Source of the DNA: Chlorobium sp.
GTDB taxonomy: Bacteria > Bacteroidota > Chlorobiia > Chlorobiales > Chlorobiaceae
Assembly: GCA_028282595.1 (NCBI GenBank)
Contig: JANQHQ010000041.1
Span: 1 to 24,269 of the forward strand
Direction of reading: 5' to 3'
Length of the DNA stretch: 24,269 bases
Part shown: positions 17,201 through 24,196 of the stretch, in pieces
Layout of the letters: every line of letters begins with the position of its first letter
Position numbering within the stretch: the first letter of the stretch is position 1
The notes under the pieces: generated by a model
What the model saw: the letters and a program-made list of their open reading frames with translations, nothing else
What the model was told of the DNA's origin: nothing
Databases searched by the model: none
Program-made: the position numbers and the translations under genes

Positions 17201-17482
17201 TATGACGGTTTCGGCTCCGTTCATGAGCCGCCGGAGGGCTTTCGCCGAGGCTTCCGCGGGATCGGCGTCGTCGATTTCCACCCCTATGCGCCATCCGCCG
17301 GTTCCGCGCGGGGAGAACGCGGCGAACGGGGGCTCCGCGGCTTCGGCCGGACTGTACCAGGGCTCCTGCGTAAAGCCGTCGGGCGTTTTCCATACGATGG
17401 AGTCATAGCCGCCGCCCTTGAGCTCCCTGATAACCTGCCGTTTCCACTCTTCCTTCTTGACCGGGCTGAATTCCTCGAACAT
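14243..17482 (-). CDS. Methylmalonyl-CoA mutase, fused small (MutA-like) and large (MutB) subunits
   Basis: This single 1079-residue frame has three parts. Residues 1-365 resemble MutA: EFSPVKKEEW and WKTPDGF at the start, then a shortened barrel ending IDPAAGSSYIEELT. Residues 366-400 are a Gly/Arg/Asp-rich linker. Residues 400-1079 are a full MutB: RFAPGFPPFNAGPYSSMYTVRPWTVRQYAG contains the acyl-CoA and active-site segment, and GQDGHDRG carries His961, the lower axial ligand of B12. The enzyme interconverts (R)-methylmalonyl-CoA and succinyl-CoA with adenosylcobalamin. MutA and MutB are usually separate proteins, and MutA usually keeps a degenerate C-terminal B12-type domain, which is absent here. 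The frame is uninterrupted and coding throughout, so the fusion looks genuine. The preceding gene ends 67 bases upstream; meaB follows by 4-base overlap. Confidence 0.95.
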   Translation of the reverse strand: MFEEFSPVKKEEWKRQVIRELKGGGYDSIVWKTPDGFTQEPWYSPAEAAEPPFAAFSPRGTGGWRIGVEIDDADPAEASAKALRRLMNGAETVIFDLRSNPRPDSAFVLRLLKDIDLEAAAISFSGIDSPESFLSVAATIEGFSRNRGGLPDNLDISARMLDLSSGFPAFRVFGIDTGLHDTGRPTPAGEIAGALASLDALLRNPAAREKDLSLIVGSTGVTLTAGRSFFLEAAKIRALRSLWPTVATELGARDPLGELHITVRLEPGKLYRDDPDNTLVTLATQAVSAVIGGCDTLLIPPFSDGTAYDAATAERLSLNMHHMLRHESMLAHVIDPAAGSSYIEELTAQLSHEALKLYREHRDGEGRSGGTGRADDRRPGNGADVATEQPAGESATPEGIPIKKRYGPADIRNLEQLRFAPGFPPFNAGPYSSMYTVRPWTVRQYAGFSTAERSNEFYRQNLAAGQKGLSVAFDLPTHRGYDSDHPRVVGDVGKAGVAIDSVEDMKILFDRIPLDRMSVSMTMNGAVLPVMAFYIVAAQEQGVTPDKLSGTIQNDILKEFMVRNTFIYPPAPSMRIIADIFRYTSRHMPKFNSISISGYHMQEAGATADLELAYTLADGLEYIRTGLDAGLAIDDFAPRLSFFWGIGMNFFMEIAKLRAARMLWAKIVRRFDPKNPKSLMLRSHCQTSGWSLTEQDPFNNVTRTCVEALAAVQGHTQSLHTNALDEAIALPSVFSAKIARNTQLYLQEETDITRAIDPWGGSYYVESLTDALARKAWKLIEEIEEMGGMVNAIEQGLPKTQIERAATSKQARIDNREDIIVGVNRYRADDTTEIDTLEVDNTEVLRQQIEKLQGVRENRDGEKTRQALEILKASAHSGEGNLLELAVAAARERATLGEISDALEDAYGRHLPSVQLNANVYLSHMHENRSFKKAQQLADTFADREGRRPRILVAKTGQDGHDRGAKVIAAGFADIGFDVDISPLFQTPGEVVRQALDNDVHIVGISSLAGGHKTLIPAVVNGLCEAGREDILVIAGGVIPRKDYDALYKTGTCKVFGPGTVIPDAASEILEIMIERLAP

Positions 17483-17549
17483 GATACTCGATAATACGTT
17501 ACTGGGTCGTTGGTTGCAGCGGACGCGCGCTGTTTTCCGCAGTCGGCGA

Positions 17550-19343
17550 TCAGACTTTCACGGCGGCCGGACTTGCGGCGTGCTCGCCGATGATCCGTGC
17601 TATCCGGTCCCGCAGTTCCTGCGGTTTGACAATATGTTCGGCATATCCGCGCTGCTGCAGCCAGCGGGTCGTCTGAAAGTCGCGGGATGTCTTTTTGCCG
17701 GTATACTGCTCGATGACTCGTTTTCCGGAAAACCCGATGTTGCCCGCGTTGTATTCGAAAAGCCTGATACCTCTTGAACCGAAACCGATGGCGACTCCGC
17801 CGAGGGTGGGGTCGGTAACGATGGTTATGAGGGGAAGCGATTCGCGTTCCAGGCGCGAGAGCGCGACGTGCGCCTTGGGAATGCTGACCATCGAGGAACA
17901 GCCTTCATGCATGCGGGCGCCGCCGCCCGCGGCCTGAACGATGAGAGGACATCGCCGTTCGACGGCTATCTCGCATGCTCTCCATAGTTTTTCGCCGGTC
18001 GACATGCAGAACGATCCTCCGAGAAAACCGAAATCGGTTGCGCAGAACACCACATCGAGTCCCCGGACGAGCCCGTTGCCGGTGATGAAGGCCGAGGCCA
18101 TGCCGGTCGAGGCTCTCGCTTCCAGAAGCTTCTCGCCGTATTCGGGAAAGCCCAGGATGTCCCGGTCGACGATATGGCGTGTTTCTTCGTGTTCGCTGAA
18201 GCTGCCGGTATCGAGTACGAGGTCGATGTAATCCCTGGCCGACAGGCGGGTGTAGCGGTAGCCGCACTCGGCGCAGACGTAGTTTTCCGCAAGCAGTTTT
18301 TCGAACAGCACGGGATCGTACACTCTTCTGCCGTCACTGCCGCGGCAGTTGCGGTGCCGTTTGATGAAGAGCGTTTTTTCGGGTTTTTTCAGTTGTCTCG
18401 ATACCGGTCTTTCGAGGGCCGCGACGTCGGATTCCTCCACAGTGTCCCATTTGCCGATTTCGCGCCACTTTTTTACCCGGTGTTCGAAAAGCGATTCGCG
18501 GGGTATCGAGGCGAGCTCGGCCGCATGGACGCCCAGCGCCTGTTTGAGCGAGCGTTTGGCGGCATCGGGATGTCGGTGCGCAGGGCCTTCGGGTTCGGGT
18601 ACGAGCGCATCGACGATGCCGTGGGCGAAAGCCTCCTTTGCGGTGATCTGGGATATCTCGGCCGCAAGATTCGCCTTGTCTCTCGTTCTGAAAAGAATGG
18701 AGGAGCAGGCTTCCGGAGAGATGACGAGGTAGGTCGAGTATTCCATGGCGAGCACCCGGTCGCATCCGGTCAGGGCTATCGCCCCGCCGCTGCAACCCCG
18801 GTTCATGATAACCGATATGGTCGGAACGCCGGTCTCGGCGAGAGACTGCATGCATTTGCCGATTTTCCAGGCGATACCTCCGGCTTCGGCTTCCTCGGTC
18901 GGGTCGGCGCCCGGGGTGTCGATCATGGTGATGATGAGCCGCTGTTCCCGTTCCGCAAGCAGTATGGCCTTCAGGGCGCGGTGGTAGGCGCCCGGGGTCG
19001 GCATGCCCTGGTTCCATTGTAGCGCCTCTTGGTTGTTTTTCATGATTTCCTGCAGGCGGCCGTAATCCGATGTCGGAGCGGACTGTTGGCCGATCAGCAT
19101 CACCTTCAGAGGACCCTCCGCCGTATCGAGACTCGCCCTGTGGGTCTGGATAAGGCAGGCTCCGGGTTCGTCACTCTGCAGGCACTCTTCGACTCCGTCG
19201 AAGACCGGAAGATAATCGAGATATTTCGGACGCTCCGGATGGAAGGAGAGCTGGTATTTTTCATATTCGCTGAGCCGGTCTATATGTTCCGCCGAGCAGC
19301 TGAAACCGTTTCTTTTTTCAAAAGGGAAGTAAAAATGATTCAC
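17550..19343 (-). CDS. Fused biotin-dependent carboxyltransferase, AccA-like then AccD-like (likely propionyl-CoA carboxylase CT)
   Basis: The 597-residue chain has an AccA-like half (about 40-265: LKVMLIGQQS, IDTPGADPTEEAEAGG, NRGCSGGAIALTGCD) followed by an AccD-like half (about 350-597: CAECGYRYTRLSARDYIDL, QAAGGGARMHEG, TDPTLGGVAIGFGSRG, IGFSGKRVIEQ). It should move carboxyl from carboxybiotin to an acyl-CoA; flanking propionate genes make propionyl-CoA the likely acceptor, though acetyl-CoA cannot be excluded. The half order is opposite to PccB and eukaryotic ACC. The AccD zinc ribbon normally has two CxxC pairs; only Cys357/Cys360 remain, with a lone Cys333 in the first position. No biotin carboxylase or carrier gene is nearby. 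The start is a GTG at 19343, 11 bases after the epimerase stop, without a clear Shine-Dalgarno; no in-frame ATG precedes the domain. Confidence 0.9.
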   Translation of the reverse strand: MNHFYFPFEKRNGFSCSAEHIDRLSEYEKYQLSFHPERPKYLDYLPVFDGVEECLQSDEPGACLIQTHRASLDTAEGPLKVMLIGQQSAPTSDYGRLQEIMKNNQEALQWNQGMPTPGAYHRALKAILLAEREQRLIITMIDTPGADPTEEAEAGGIAWKIGKCMQSLAETGVPTISVIMNRGCSGGAIALTGCDRVLAMEYSTYLVISPEACSSILFRTRDKANLAAEISQITAKEAFAHGIVDALVPEPEGPAHRHPDAAKRSLKQALGVHAAELASIPRESLFEHRVKKWREIGKWDTVEESDVAALERPVSRQLKKPEKTLFIKRHRNCRGSDGRRVYDPVLFEKLLAENYVCAECGYRYTRLSARDYIDLVLDTGSFSEHEETRHIVDRDILGFPEYGEKLLEARASTGMASAFITGNGLVRGLDVVFCATDFGFLGGSFCMSTGEKLWRACEIAVERRCPLIVQAAGGGARMHEGCSSMVSIPKAHVALSRLERESLPLITIVTDPTLGGVAIGFGSRGIRLFEYNAGNIGFSGKRVIEQYTGKKTSRDFQTTRWLQQRGYAEHIVKPQELRDRIARIIGEHAASPAAVKV

Positions 19344-19354
19344 GGGTGCAGGGG

Positions 19355-19765
19355 TCAGGATTGCATCTTCTGGACAAACTCGACAAGGACCCTGTTGGTC
19401 TCTTTCGGATTGAAAAATACGATTTTTTTGTTGCCCGCCCCCGTCGAGGGTGTGGAAAGCGGTTCGATTCCGTTGTTTTCGGCCCTCCTGGTTTCCGCTT
19501 CCAGATCGTCCGTTTCAAGGGCGATATGGTGCAGTCCGTCGCCGCGTTTTTCGAGGAATTTTGAAAGGGGGCTCTCGTCCGAGAGGGGTTCGAGCAGTTC
19601 GATTTTCGAGTTGCCGACCGGTATGAACGCCACCCGGACGTTTTCCGAAGGGACCTCTTCGATACGGATATCGTCCGGATCGACACCGGTAAGCGCTCGA
19701 AAGCGCTCTACCGCGCTTTCGAGATTCCGGACCGCGATGGCTATGTGGTCGATGTTTGAAATCAT
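19355..19765 (-). CDS. mce: Methylmalonyl-CoA epimerase
   Basis: The 136-residue protein is a VOC/glyoxalase-fold protein of standard epimerase length. MISNIDHIAIAV provides metal ligand His7, VRVAFIPVGNSKIELLEP and GDGLHHIALETDD supply the middle of the fold, and NRVLVEFVQK carries the C-terminal Glu ligand. It converts (S)-methylmalonyl-CoA from the carboxylase to the (R) form used by the mutase, in the cytoplasm. It sits between prpE (80 bases upstream) and the carboxyltransferase (11 bases downstream), exactly as the pathway needs. The ATG at 19765 lacks a convincing Shine-Dalgarno. The upstream spacer has weak inverted repeats (ACTGT at 19771-19775 with ACAGT at 19786-19790). Confidence 0.94.
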   Translation of the reverse strand: MISNIDHIAIAVRNLESAVERFRALTGVDPDDIRIEEVPSENVRVAFIPVGNSKIELLEPLSDESPLSKFLEKRGDGLHHIALETDDLEAETRRAENNGIEPLSTPSTGAGNKKIVFFNPKETNRVLVEFVQKMQS

Positions 19766-19845
19766 CAGTAACTGTTGATCTTGTTACAGTTCAATGGTTT
19801 TTCCGCAAAGCGCTCGCCAACCGGAGGCTGTAGACCGCCGACTGA

Positions 19846-21741
19846 TTATTTGGCATATCCTATAGATTGAAGAGCTTCTTTTATCTCGTCGAGAATCGCC
19901 GGGTCGTCGATCGTCGCGGGCATCGTGTACTCCTGGGAGTTGGCGATCCTGCGCATCGTGCTCCTGAGTATCTTGCCGGAACGGGTTTTCGGCAGCCGTT
20001 CCACGATAACCGCTTTTTTGAACGACGCGACCGGCCCGATGTTTTCGCGCACGTACTCGATGACATGTTTGACGATCTGGCCGTGCGGTGTGTCCACGCC
20101 GGTTTTCAGGACGAGGAAACCGACAGGCACCTCGCCTTTCAGGTCGTCGGCAGCACCGATGACCGCGCTTTCGGCGACGTCGGGGTGCGCGCTGAGCTCG
20201 GCCTCGATCGCTCCGGTCGAGAGCCGGTGTCCCGCGACGTTGATGATGTCGTCCGTGCGGGACATGATATAGACGTACCCGTCCTCGTCGATGTATCCGG
20301 CGTCGCTCGTCTGGTAGTAGCCGGGGAAGGCGGACATGTAACTTTCCGTGAAACGGTTGTCTGCTTTCCAGAGTGTCAGCATTGTGCCGGGGGGGAGCGG
20401 GTGTTTGATGACGATATCGCCCATTTCGCCGGCCTTCAGCTCCTCCATTTCATGGTTGACCACCTTGACGTTGTAACCGGGAACCGGTCTGGAAGCCGAG
20501 CCGTACTTTACCGGACCGGGCTCGATCCCCTGGCAGTTGGCGGCGATCGCCCATCCGGTTTCGGTCTGCCACCAGTGATCGATGACCGGCACCTTCAGCT
20601 TTTCCTCCGCCCATTTCACCGTGTCGGGGTCGGCGCGTTCCCCCGCGAGGAAAAGGGTCCTGAAGTTCGAAAGATCGTGTTTTTCAAGGTAGGACGCGTT
20701 CGGGTCCTCTTTCTTTATGGCGCGGAAAGCCGTCGGAGCGGTGAAGAACACCGAAACGCCGTACTCCTCTATGATGCGCCAGAAGACACCGGGGTCCGGA
20801 GTGCCCACGGGTTTTCCCTCGAAAATGATGGTCGCGTTGCCGTTCAGCAACGGAGCGTAGACGATGTAGGAGTGTCCGACAACCCAGCCGACGTCGCTGG
20901 CCGCCCAGTAGGTTTCGCCGGGTTTGACCCCGTAAACGTGTTCCATGCTCCACTGCAACGCGACCATGTGTCCGCCGTTGTCGCGCACCACGCCTTTCGG
21001 TTTGCCGGTCGTGCCGGAAGTGTAGAGGATGTAGAGCGGATCGGAGGATTCGAGAGGGACACAGGGAGCCGGTTCCGCTCCGAGCAGGGTTTGCTTCCAG
21101 GTCAGGTCGCGCTCTTCGTTCAGGGGAGCCTTGAGCTGCTCGCGCTGGCGGATGATGCAGATTTCCGGTTTGAAATGCGCCAGTTCGATCGCGAAATCGA
21201 GCAGCCGCTTGTAGTCGACGATCTTTTCGCGTTCGATGCCGCAGGAGGCGGAGATGATGACTTTCGGTTTGCAGTCGTCGATCCGTACGGCGAGCTCGTG
21301 CGAGGCGAATCCACCGAAAACCACCGAATGGATCGCTCCGATCCGTGCGCAGGCGAGCATTGCGACAAGAGCCTCGGGAATCATCGGCATGTAGATGATG
21401 ACCCTGTCGCCCTTACGGACACCGCGAGACTGAAGCGCCCCTGCGAACAGGGCTACCTCGTCGCGAAACTCGCGGAAGGTGAAACATTTTTTCGCGCCGG
21501 TCACCGGGCTGTCGTAGATGACGGCGGTATCGTTGCCGCGCCCTTCGTCGACGTGACGATCCAGCGCGTTGTAGCAGGTGTTGGTCATGCCGCCGGCGAA
21601 CCAGCGGTAGAAGGGGGGGTTGGCGTCATCGAGAACCTTGTCCCATTTCTTGTACCAGTGGAGCCGTTCGGCGGCTTCAGCCCAGAACGCCTCGGGGTTC
21701 TGAATGGATTCCCGGTATAATTCATTGTAGGAAAGCGACAT
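19846..21741 (-). CDS. prpE: Propionyl-CoA synthetase (AMP-forming acyl-CoA synthetase)
   Basis: The 631-residue protein belongs to the acetyl/propionyl-CoA synthetase family. YILYTSGTTGKPKG is the AMP-binding P-loop, WWQTETGW the adenylate motif, and LPKTRSGKILR carries the catalytic Lys590. GGMTNTCYNALDRHVD, ASDVGWVVGHSYIVYAPLL and FTAPTAFRAIKKEDP are closer to PrpE than to Acs, and the length is also that of PrpE. It would convert propionate, ATP and CoA to propionyl-CoA; acetate activity is possible as a side reaction. Acetylation of Lys590 controls many homologues, but no acetyltransferase is seen here. AGGGGGT lies eight bases before the ATG at 21741. It is the first gene of the cluster, and the promoter must lie in 21742-22033. 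Confidence 0.93.
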   Translation of the reverse strand: MSLSYNELYRESIQNPEAFWAEAAERLHWYKKWDKVLDDANPPFYRWFAGGMTNTCYNALDRHVDEGRGNDTAVIYDSPVTGAKKCFTFREFRDEVALFAGALQSRGVRKGDRVIIYMPMIPEALVAMLACARIGAIHSVVFGGFASHELAVRIDDCKPKVIISASCGIEREKIVDYKRLLDFAIELAHFKPEICIIRQREQLKAPLNEERDLTWKQTLLGAEPAPCVPLESSDPLYILYTSGTTGKPKGVVRDNGGHMVALQWSMEHVYGVKPGETYWAASDVGWVVGHSYIVYAPLLNGNATIIFEGKPVGTPDPGVFWRIIEEYGVSVFFTAPTAFRAIKKEDPNASYLEKHDLSNFRTLFLAGERADPDTVKWAEEKLKVPVIDHWWQTETGWAIAANCQGIEPGPVKYGSASRPVPGYNVKVVNHEMEELKAGEMGDIVIKHPLPPGTMLTLWKADNRFTESYMSAFPGYYQTSDAGYIDEDGYVYIMSRTDDIINVAGHRLSTGAIEAELSAHPDVAESAVIGAADDLKGEVPVGFLVLKTGVDTPHGQIVKHVIEYVRENIGPVASFKKAVIVERLPKTRSGKILRSTMRRIANSQEYTMPATIDDPAILDEIKEALQSIGYAK

Positions 21742-22033
21742 GGGTAACCCCCTGTTTCTTTACGGGTTGACGAATTGTTCGGTGAGCGGCGCTCTGCCCG
21801 AAACGTACTCTGCGGGTTGTTTTGCGATGGTTCGGTCGGAGGACGGGAGGGGAGTGTGAAAATCCCTGGAAAGCTCGGGTGTCATCTGACGGGAAAGGTG
21901 TTGTACCCTCGGGTTATCGTTACTAAAAACGAATGTTACGAAATCCCGGAGGAAATGCAATGTCCGATATAACAATTGTTATGCGCCGGCTCCGACAATG
22001 CCGCCGGTTTCCGTCGGGATCGGATGCGGGTGC
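21742..22033 (-). promoter_or_regulatory. Upstream region of the propionate cluster
   Basis: This gap between ksgA and prpE should hold the cluster promoter. It includes the perfect palindrome ATAACAATTGTTAT at 21969-21982. Just before prpE, AACCC (21773-21769, minus strand) can pair with GGGTT overlapping the Shine-Dalgarno, a possible weak sequestering hairpin. I find no B12 riboswitch core. A strong GGAGG followed by ATG on the plus strand (21948-21962) opens only a 34-codon frame. Confidence 0.4.
21969..21982. promoter_or_regulatory. 14-bp perfect palindrome ATAACAATTGTTAT, candidate operator
   Basis: The palindrome lies 228 bases before prpE and 52 bases past the ksgA stop. It is A/T-rich in GC-rich surroundings, and its TTATAT edge on the minus strand could form part of a -10 box for the propionate cluster. 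A regulator is not identifiable from the sequence. Confidence 0.4.
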
Positions 22034-22822
22034 TCAGCCCTGCAGCGGACGGAGCTCGCGGTAGAGCGAGCGGAACTGTTCGATCGTCAGCGACTCGGCG
22101 CGTTTCGCCGGGTCGACCGAGACGACTCCGGAAAGATCGTACTCTTTTCTGAGGTTGTTCTGAAGCGTTTTTCTTCTTTGCGCGAAAGCCCTGCGCACAA
22201 AGCTCCTGAAGCCGGCTTCCTCCGTGTCCATTTCCGATGTTTCCGGAACAAGGCGCAGGACGGCGCTGTCGACCTCCGGCCGGGGACGGAACACCTTTCT
22301 TCCCACTTTGAAGAGGTAGCGGACATCGCAGAATGTCTGGAGTTGAACCGCGAGGATACCGTACTCCCTGGTGTTCGGTTTCGCCGTGAGGCGCAGGGCG
22401 ACTTCGTGCTGCATCATCAGCGTGGCCGAAACGATATGCCGGCGGTTGTCGAGCAGTTTGAACAGAATCGGGCTGGTAATGGAATAGGGGATGTTGCCGA
22501 TAACCTTCAGCGGTCCTTCCGATGCCAGCCGGCCGATGTCCGTTTGCAGAACGTCCCCTTCCAAGAGGTTGACGGCCGGAAATTCCTCACGGATGAACGC
22601 CGCGAGTCGCGGATCTTTTTCGACGGCCGTCAGCACGGGTGAGTGTTCGAGAACCGCGCTTGTCAGCGAGCCGAAACCGGGACCGATTTCCAGCACCCGG
22701 TCGCCGTTCGCGATCTCCGCGGCCCCGACGATTTTCCGCGCTATGTTACGGTCAGTAAGGAAGTTCTGACCCAGTTTTTTTTTTGCCGCTATTTCTTTAT
22801 GCTTATATTCGACCTTTGTCAT
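22034..22822 (-). CDS. ksgA: 16S rRNA dimethyladenosine transferase KsgA (RsmA)
   Basis: From ATG 22822 the protein has 262 residues, the usual KsgA length. KKKLGQNFLTD near the N-terminus is the family signature, VLEIGPGFGSLT (about 43-54) binds S-adenosylmethionine, and N110IPYS is the catalytic N6-adenine methyltransferase motif. KsgA dimethylates two adjacent adenosines in the 3' terminal hairpin of 16S rRNA during small-subunit maturation. A longer frame to 22933 adds an Arg-rich non-conserved leader and is rejected. No strong Shine-Dalgarno precedes the chosen ATG. It is divergent from the transketolase half across 183 bases and precedes the propionate cluster on the same strand, separated by about 290 bases. 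Confidence 0.96.
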   Translation of the reverse strand: MTKVEYKHKEIAAKKKLGQNFLTDRNIARKIVGAAEIANGDRVLEIGPGFGSLTSAVLEHSPVLTAVEKDPRLAAFIREEFPAVNLLEGDVLQTDIGRLASEGPLKVIGNIPYSITSPILFKLLDNRRHIVSATLMMQHEVALRLTAKPNTREYGILAVQLQTFCDVRYLFKVGRKVFRPRPEVDSAVLRLVPETSEMDTEEAGFRSFVRRAFAQRRKTLQNNLRKEYDLSGVVSVDPAKRAESLTIEQFRSLYRELRPLQG

Positions 22823-23005
22823 TTCGATGGTTGTTTTGCGGTCTGCAATGGCGCTGCAGGGCCGTCTGCGGCGGTTGTATTCCTCTCTTGCCCGCATGCC
22901 GGCCGCCATGTCGAAGCAGGCTGCAATATACACTGCGCCGGGCGTTCTTCCATCGGCCCGCGGAAGACCGGAACAGCAGTGTAATCCAGAGAGATTTCGG
23001 AATAT

Positions 23006-23989
23006 ATGCAGGAAACAGACTCTCTTGTCGAAGCGCCGGGCTATTCTTCGCGCGGCAACGTCGCCACCAGTCAGGGGTTCGGCGAAGCCCTGCTCGAAAT
23101 CGGCGGAAAGGACGATTCGGTGACGGCCCTGTGCGCCGATCTTACCGGTTCACCCCATATGCACCGTTTCCGGGACGCGTTTCCGGAACGTTTCGTCGAG
23201 ACCGGAATCGCCGAGGCGAACATGATTTCCGTGGCTGCGGAACTTGCAACGACCGGAATGAATCCTTTCGCCGGAAGTTTCGCGGTGTCCGCAATCGGAA
23301 AGGTTTACGACCAGATCCGGCAGTCGGTCTGCTATTCGAGGCTGAACGTGAAGATCTGCGCATCCCACGCCGACCCTACGCCCGGCGAGGACGGCGCCAC
23401 CCACCAGATGCTCGAAGATATCGGCCTTATGAGGGGTCTCTCGGGCATGACGGTCGTCGTTCCCTGCGACTACAGCGAAACCAAACGCGCCGTCAGGGCG
23501 TTAGTGGAACATGACGGTCCGGCCTATCTTCGTTTCGGCAGGCCTTCGATTCCCGATTTCACGCGTGACGAGGACGGTTTCGAAATCGGCCGCTCGATCG
23601 AGTTGCATCCCGGCAGGGACGTTACGGTCATAGCGTGCGGCATCATGGTCTGGAAAGCGCTCGAGGCGGCCGGCATCCTCAAAAAAGAGGGGGTGAATGT
23701 GAGGGTCGTCAACATGCACACCGTAAAGCCTGTCGACAGGCTCGCGATCGTGCGGGCGGCCAACGATACCGGAGCGATCGTTACTGCGGAAGAACATCGG
23801 GTGCACAGCGGTCTGGGCAACGCGGTGGCTCATGTGTGCGCTGAGAACATTCCCGTGCCGATCGAGATGGTCGGCGTGGAGGATCCTTTCGGCGAGTCCG
23901 GAAAACCGGACGAGCCGATGCGAAAATACAAACTGACGACGGAAGATATCCTCGAAAAGATATACCTTGCCCTGCGCCGGAAAATGTAA
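23006..23989 (+). CDS. Transketolase, C-terminal subunit (split transketolase)
   Basis: The 327-residue protein contains only the pyrimidine-binding and C-terminal domains of transketolase. FVETGIAEANM supplies Glu70, the glutamate that activates thiamine diphosphate, and ASHADPTPGEDGATHQ is the following active-site segment; RVVNMHTVKPVD and EEHRVHSGLGNAVA belong to the C-terminal domain. A separate N-terminal subunit binding the pyrophosphate is needed for activity in the pentose-phosphate or carbon-fixation network. In many bacteria the two halves are adjacent; here the upstream neighbour is the divergent ksgA and none is seen in the 280 bases after the stop, so the partner is elsewhere. 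The ATG at 23006 has GAGAG about 12 bases upstream, a rather long spacing. Confidence 0.93.
   Translation: MQETDSLVEAPGYSSRGNVATSQGFGEALLEIGGKDDSVTALCADLTGSPHMHRFRDAFPERFVETGIAEANMISVAAELATTGMNPFAGSFAVSAIGKVYDQIRQSVCYSRLNVKICASHADPTPGEDGATHQMLEDIGLMRGLSGMTVVVPCDYSETKRAVRALVEHDGPAYLRFGRPSIPDFTRDEDGFEIGRSIELHPGRDVTVIACGIMVWKALEAAGILKKEGVNVRVVNMHTVKPVDRLAIVRAANDTGAIVTAEEHRVHSGLGNAVAHVCAENIPVPIEMVGVEDPFGESGKPDEPMRKYKLTTEDILEKIYLALRRKM
23551..23570 (+). repeat. 20-base sequence inside the transketolase gene, repeated downstream
   Basis: TCCCGATTTCACGCGTGACG occurs here in coding sequence (encoding PDFTRD) and again exactly at 24016-24035, 27 bases after the stop. It contains the 10-bp palindrome TCACGCGTGA. 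Confidence 0.8.
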
Positions 23990-24015
23990 GGGCGCCTCTA
24001 CTACACTGTTGCGAG

Positions 24016-24035
24016 TCCCGATTTCACGCGTGACG
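24016..24035 (+). repeat. Second exact copy of the 20-base transketolase sequence
   Basis: It is identical to 23551-23570 in the same orientation, 465 bases downstream, and is preceded in both copies by CGA plus one variable base. Confidence 0.8.
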
Positions 24036-24054
24036 GCGAACCCCGGGAGGTTAT

Positions 24055-24090
24055 GTCAAAAGTAAAAAGTTCAAAGGTCAAAAGTAAAGA
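24055..24090 (+). repeat. A-rich heptamer array, copy 2
   Basis: The words GTCAAAA, GTAAAAA, GTTCAAAG, GTCAAAA and GTAAAGA follow one another without gaps. The array is the inverted counterpart of 8227-8270. Confidence 0.65.
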
Positions 24091-24196
24091 GCGTTGGGGT
24101 AGTCGGGAATCGGGGTCGGTATCGAATGTCTTTCTTTACGGTAACAGGTGGTGCGTGCAGTTTGAACACTGTCAACTATTTCAGGACGGGACACAT

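Noticed and set aside
19867..21720. Plus-strand 617-codon frame opposite prpE
   Set aside because: Despite its length it mirrors prpE exactly and shows the Asp/Val/Arg-rich pattern of antisense GC-rich coding DNA, without domains.
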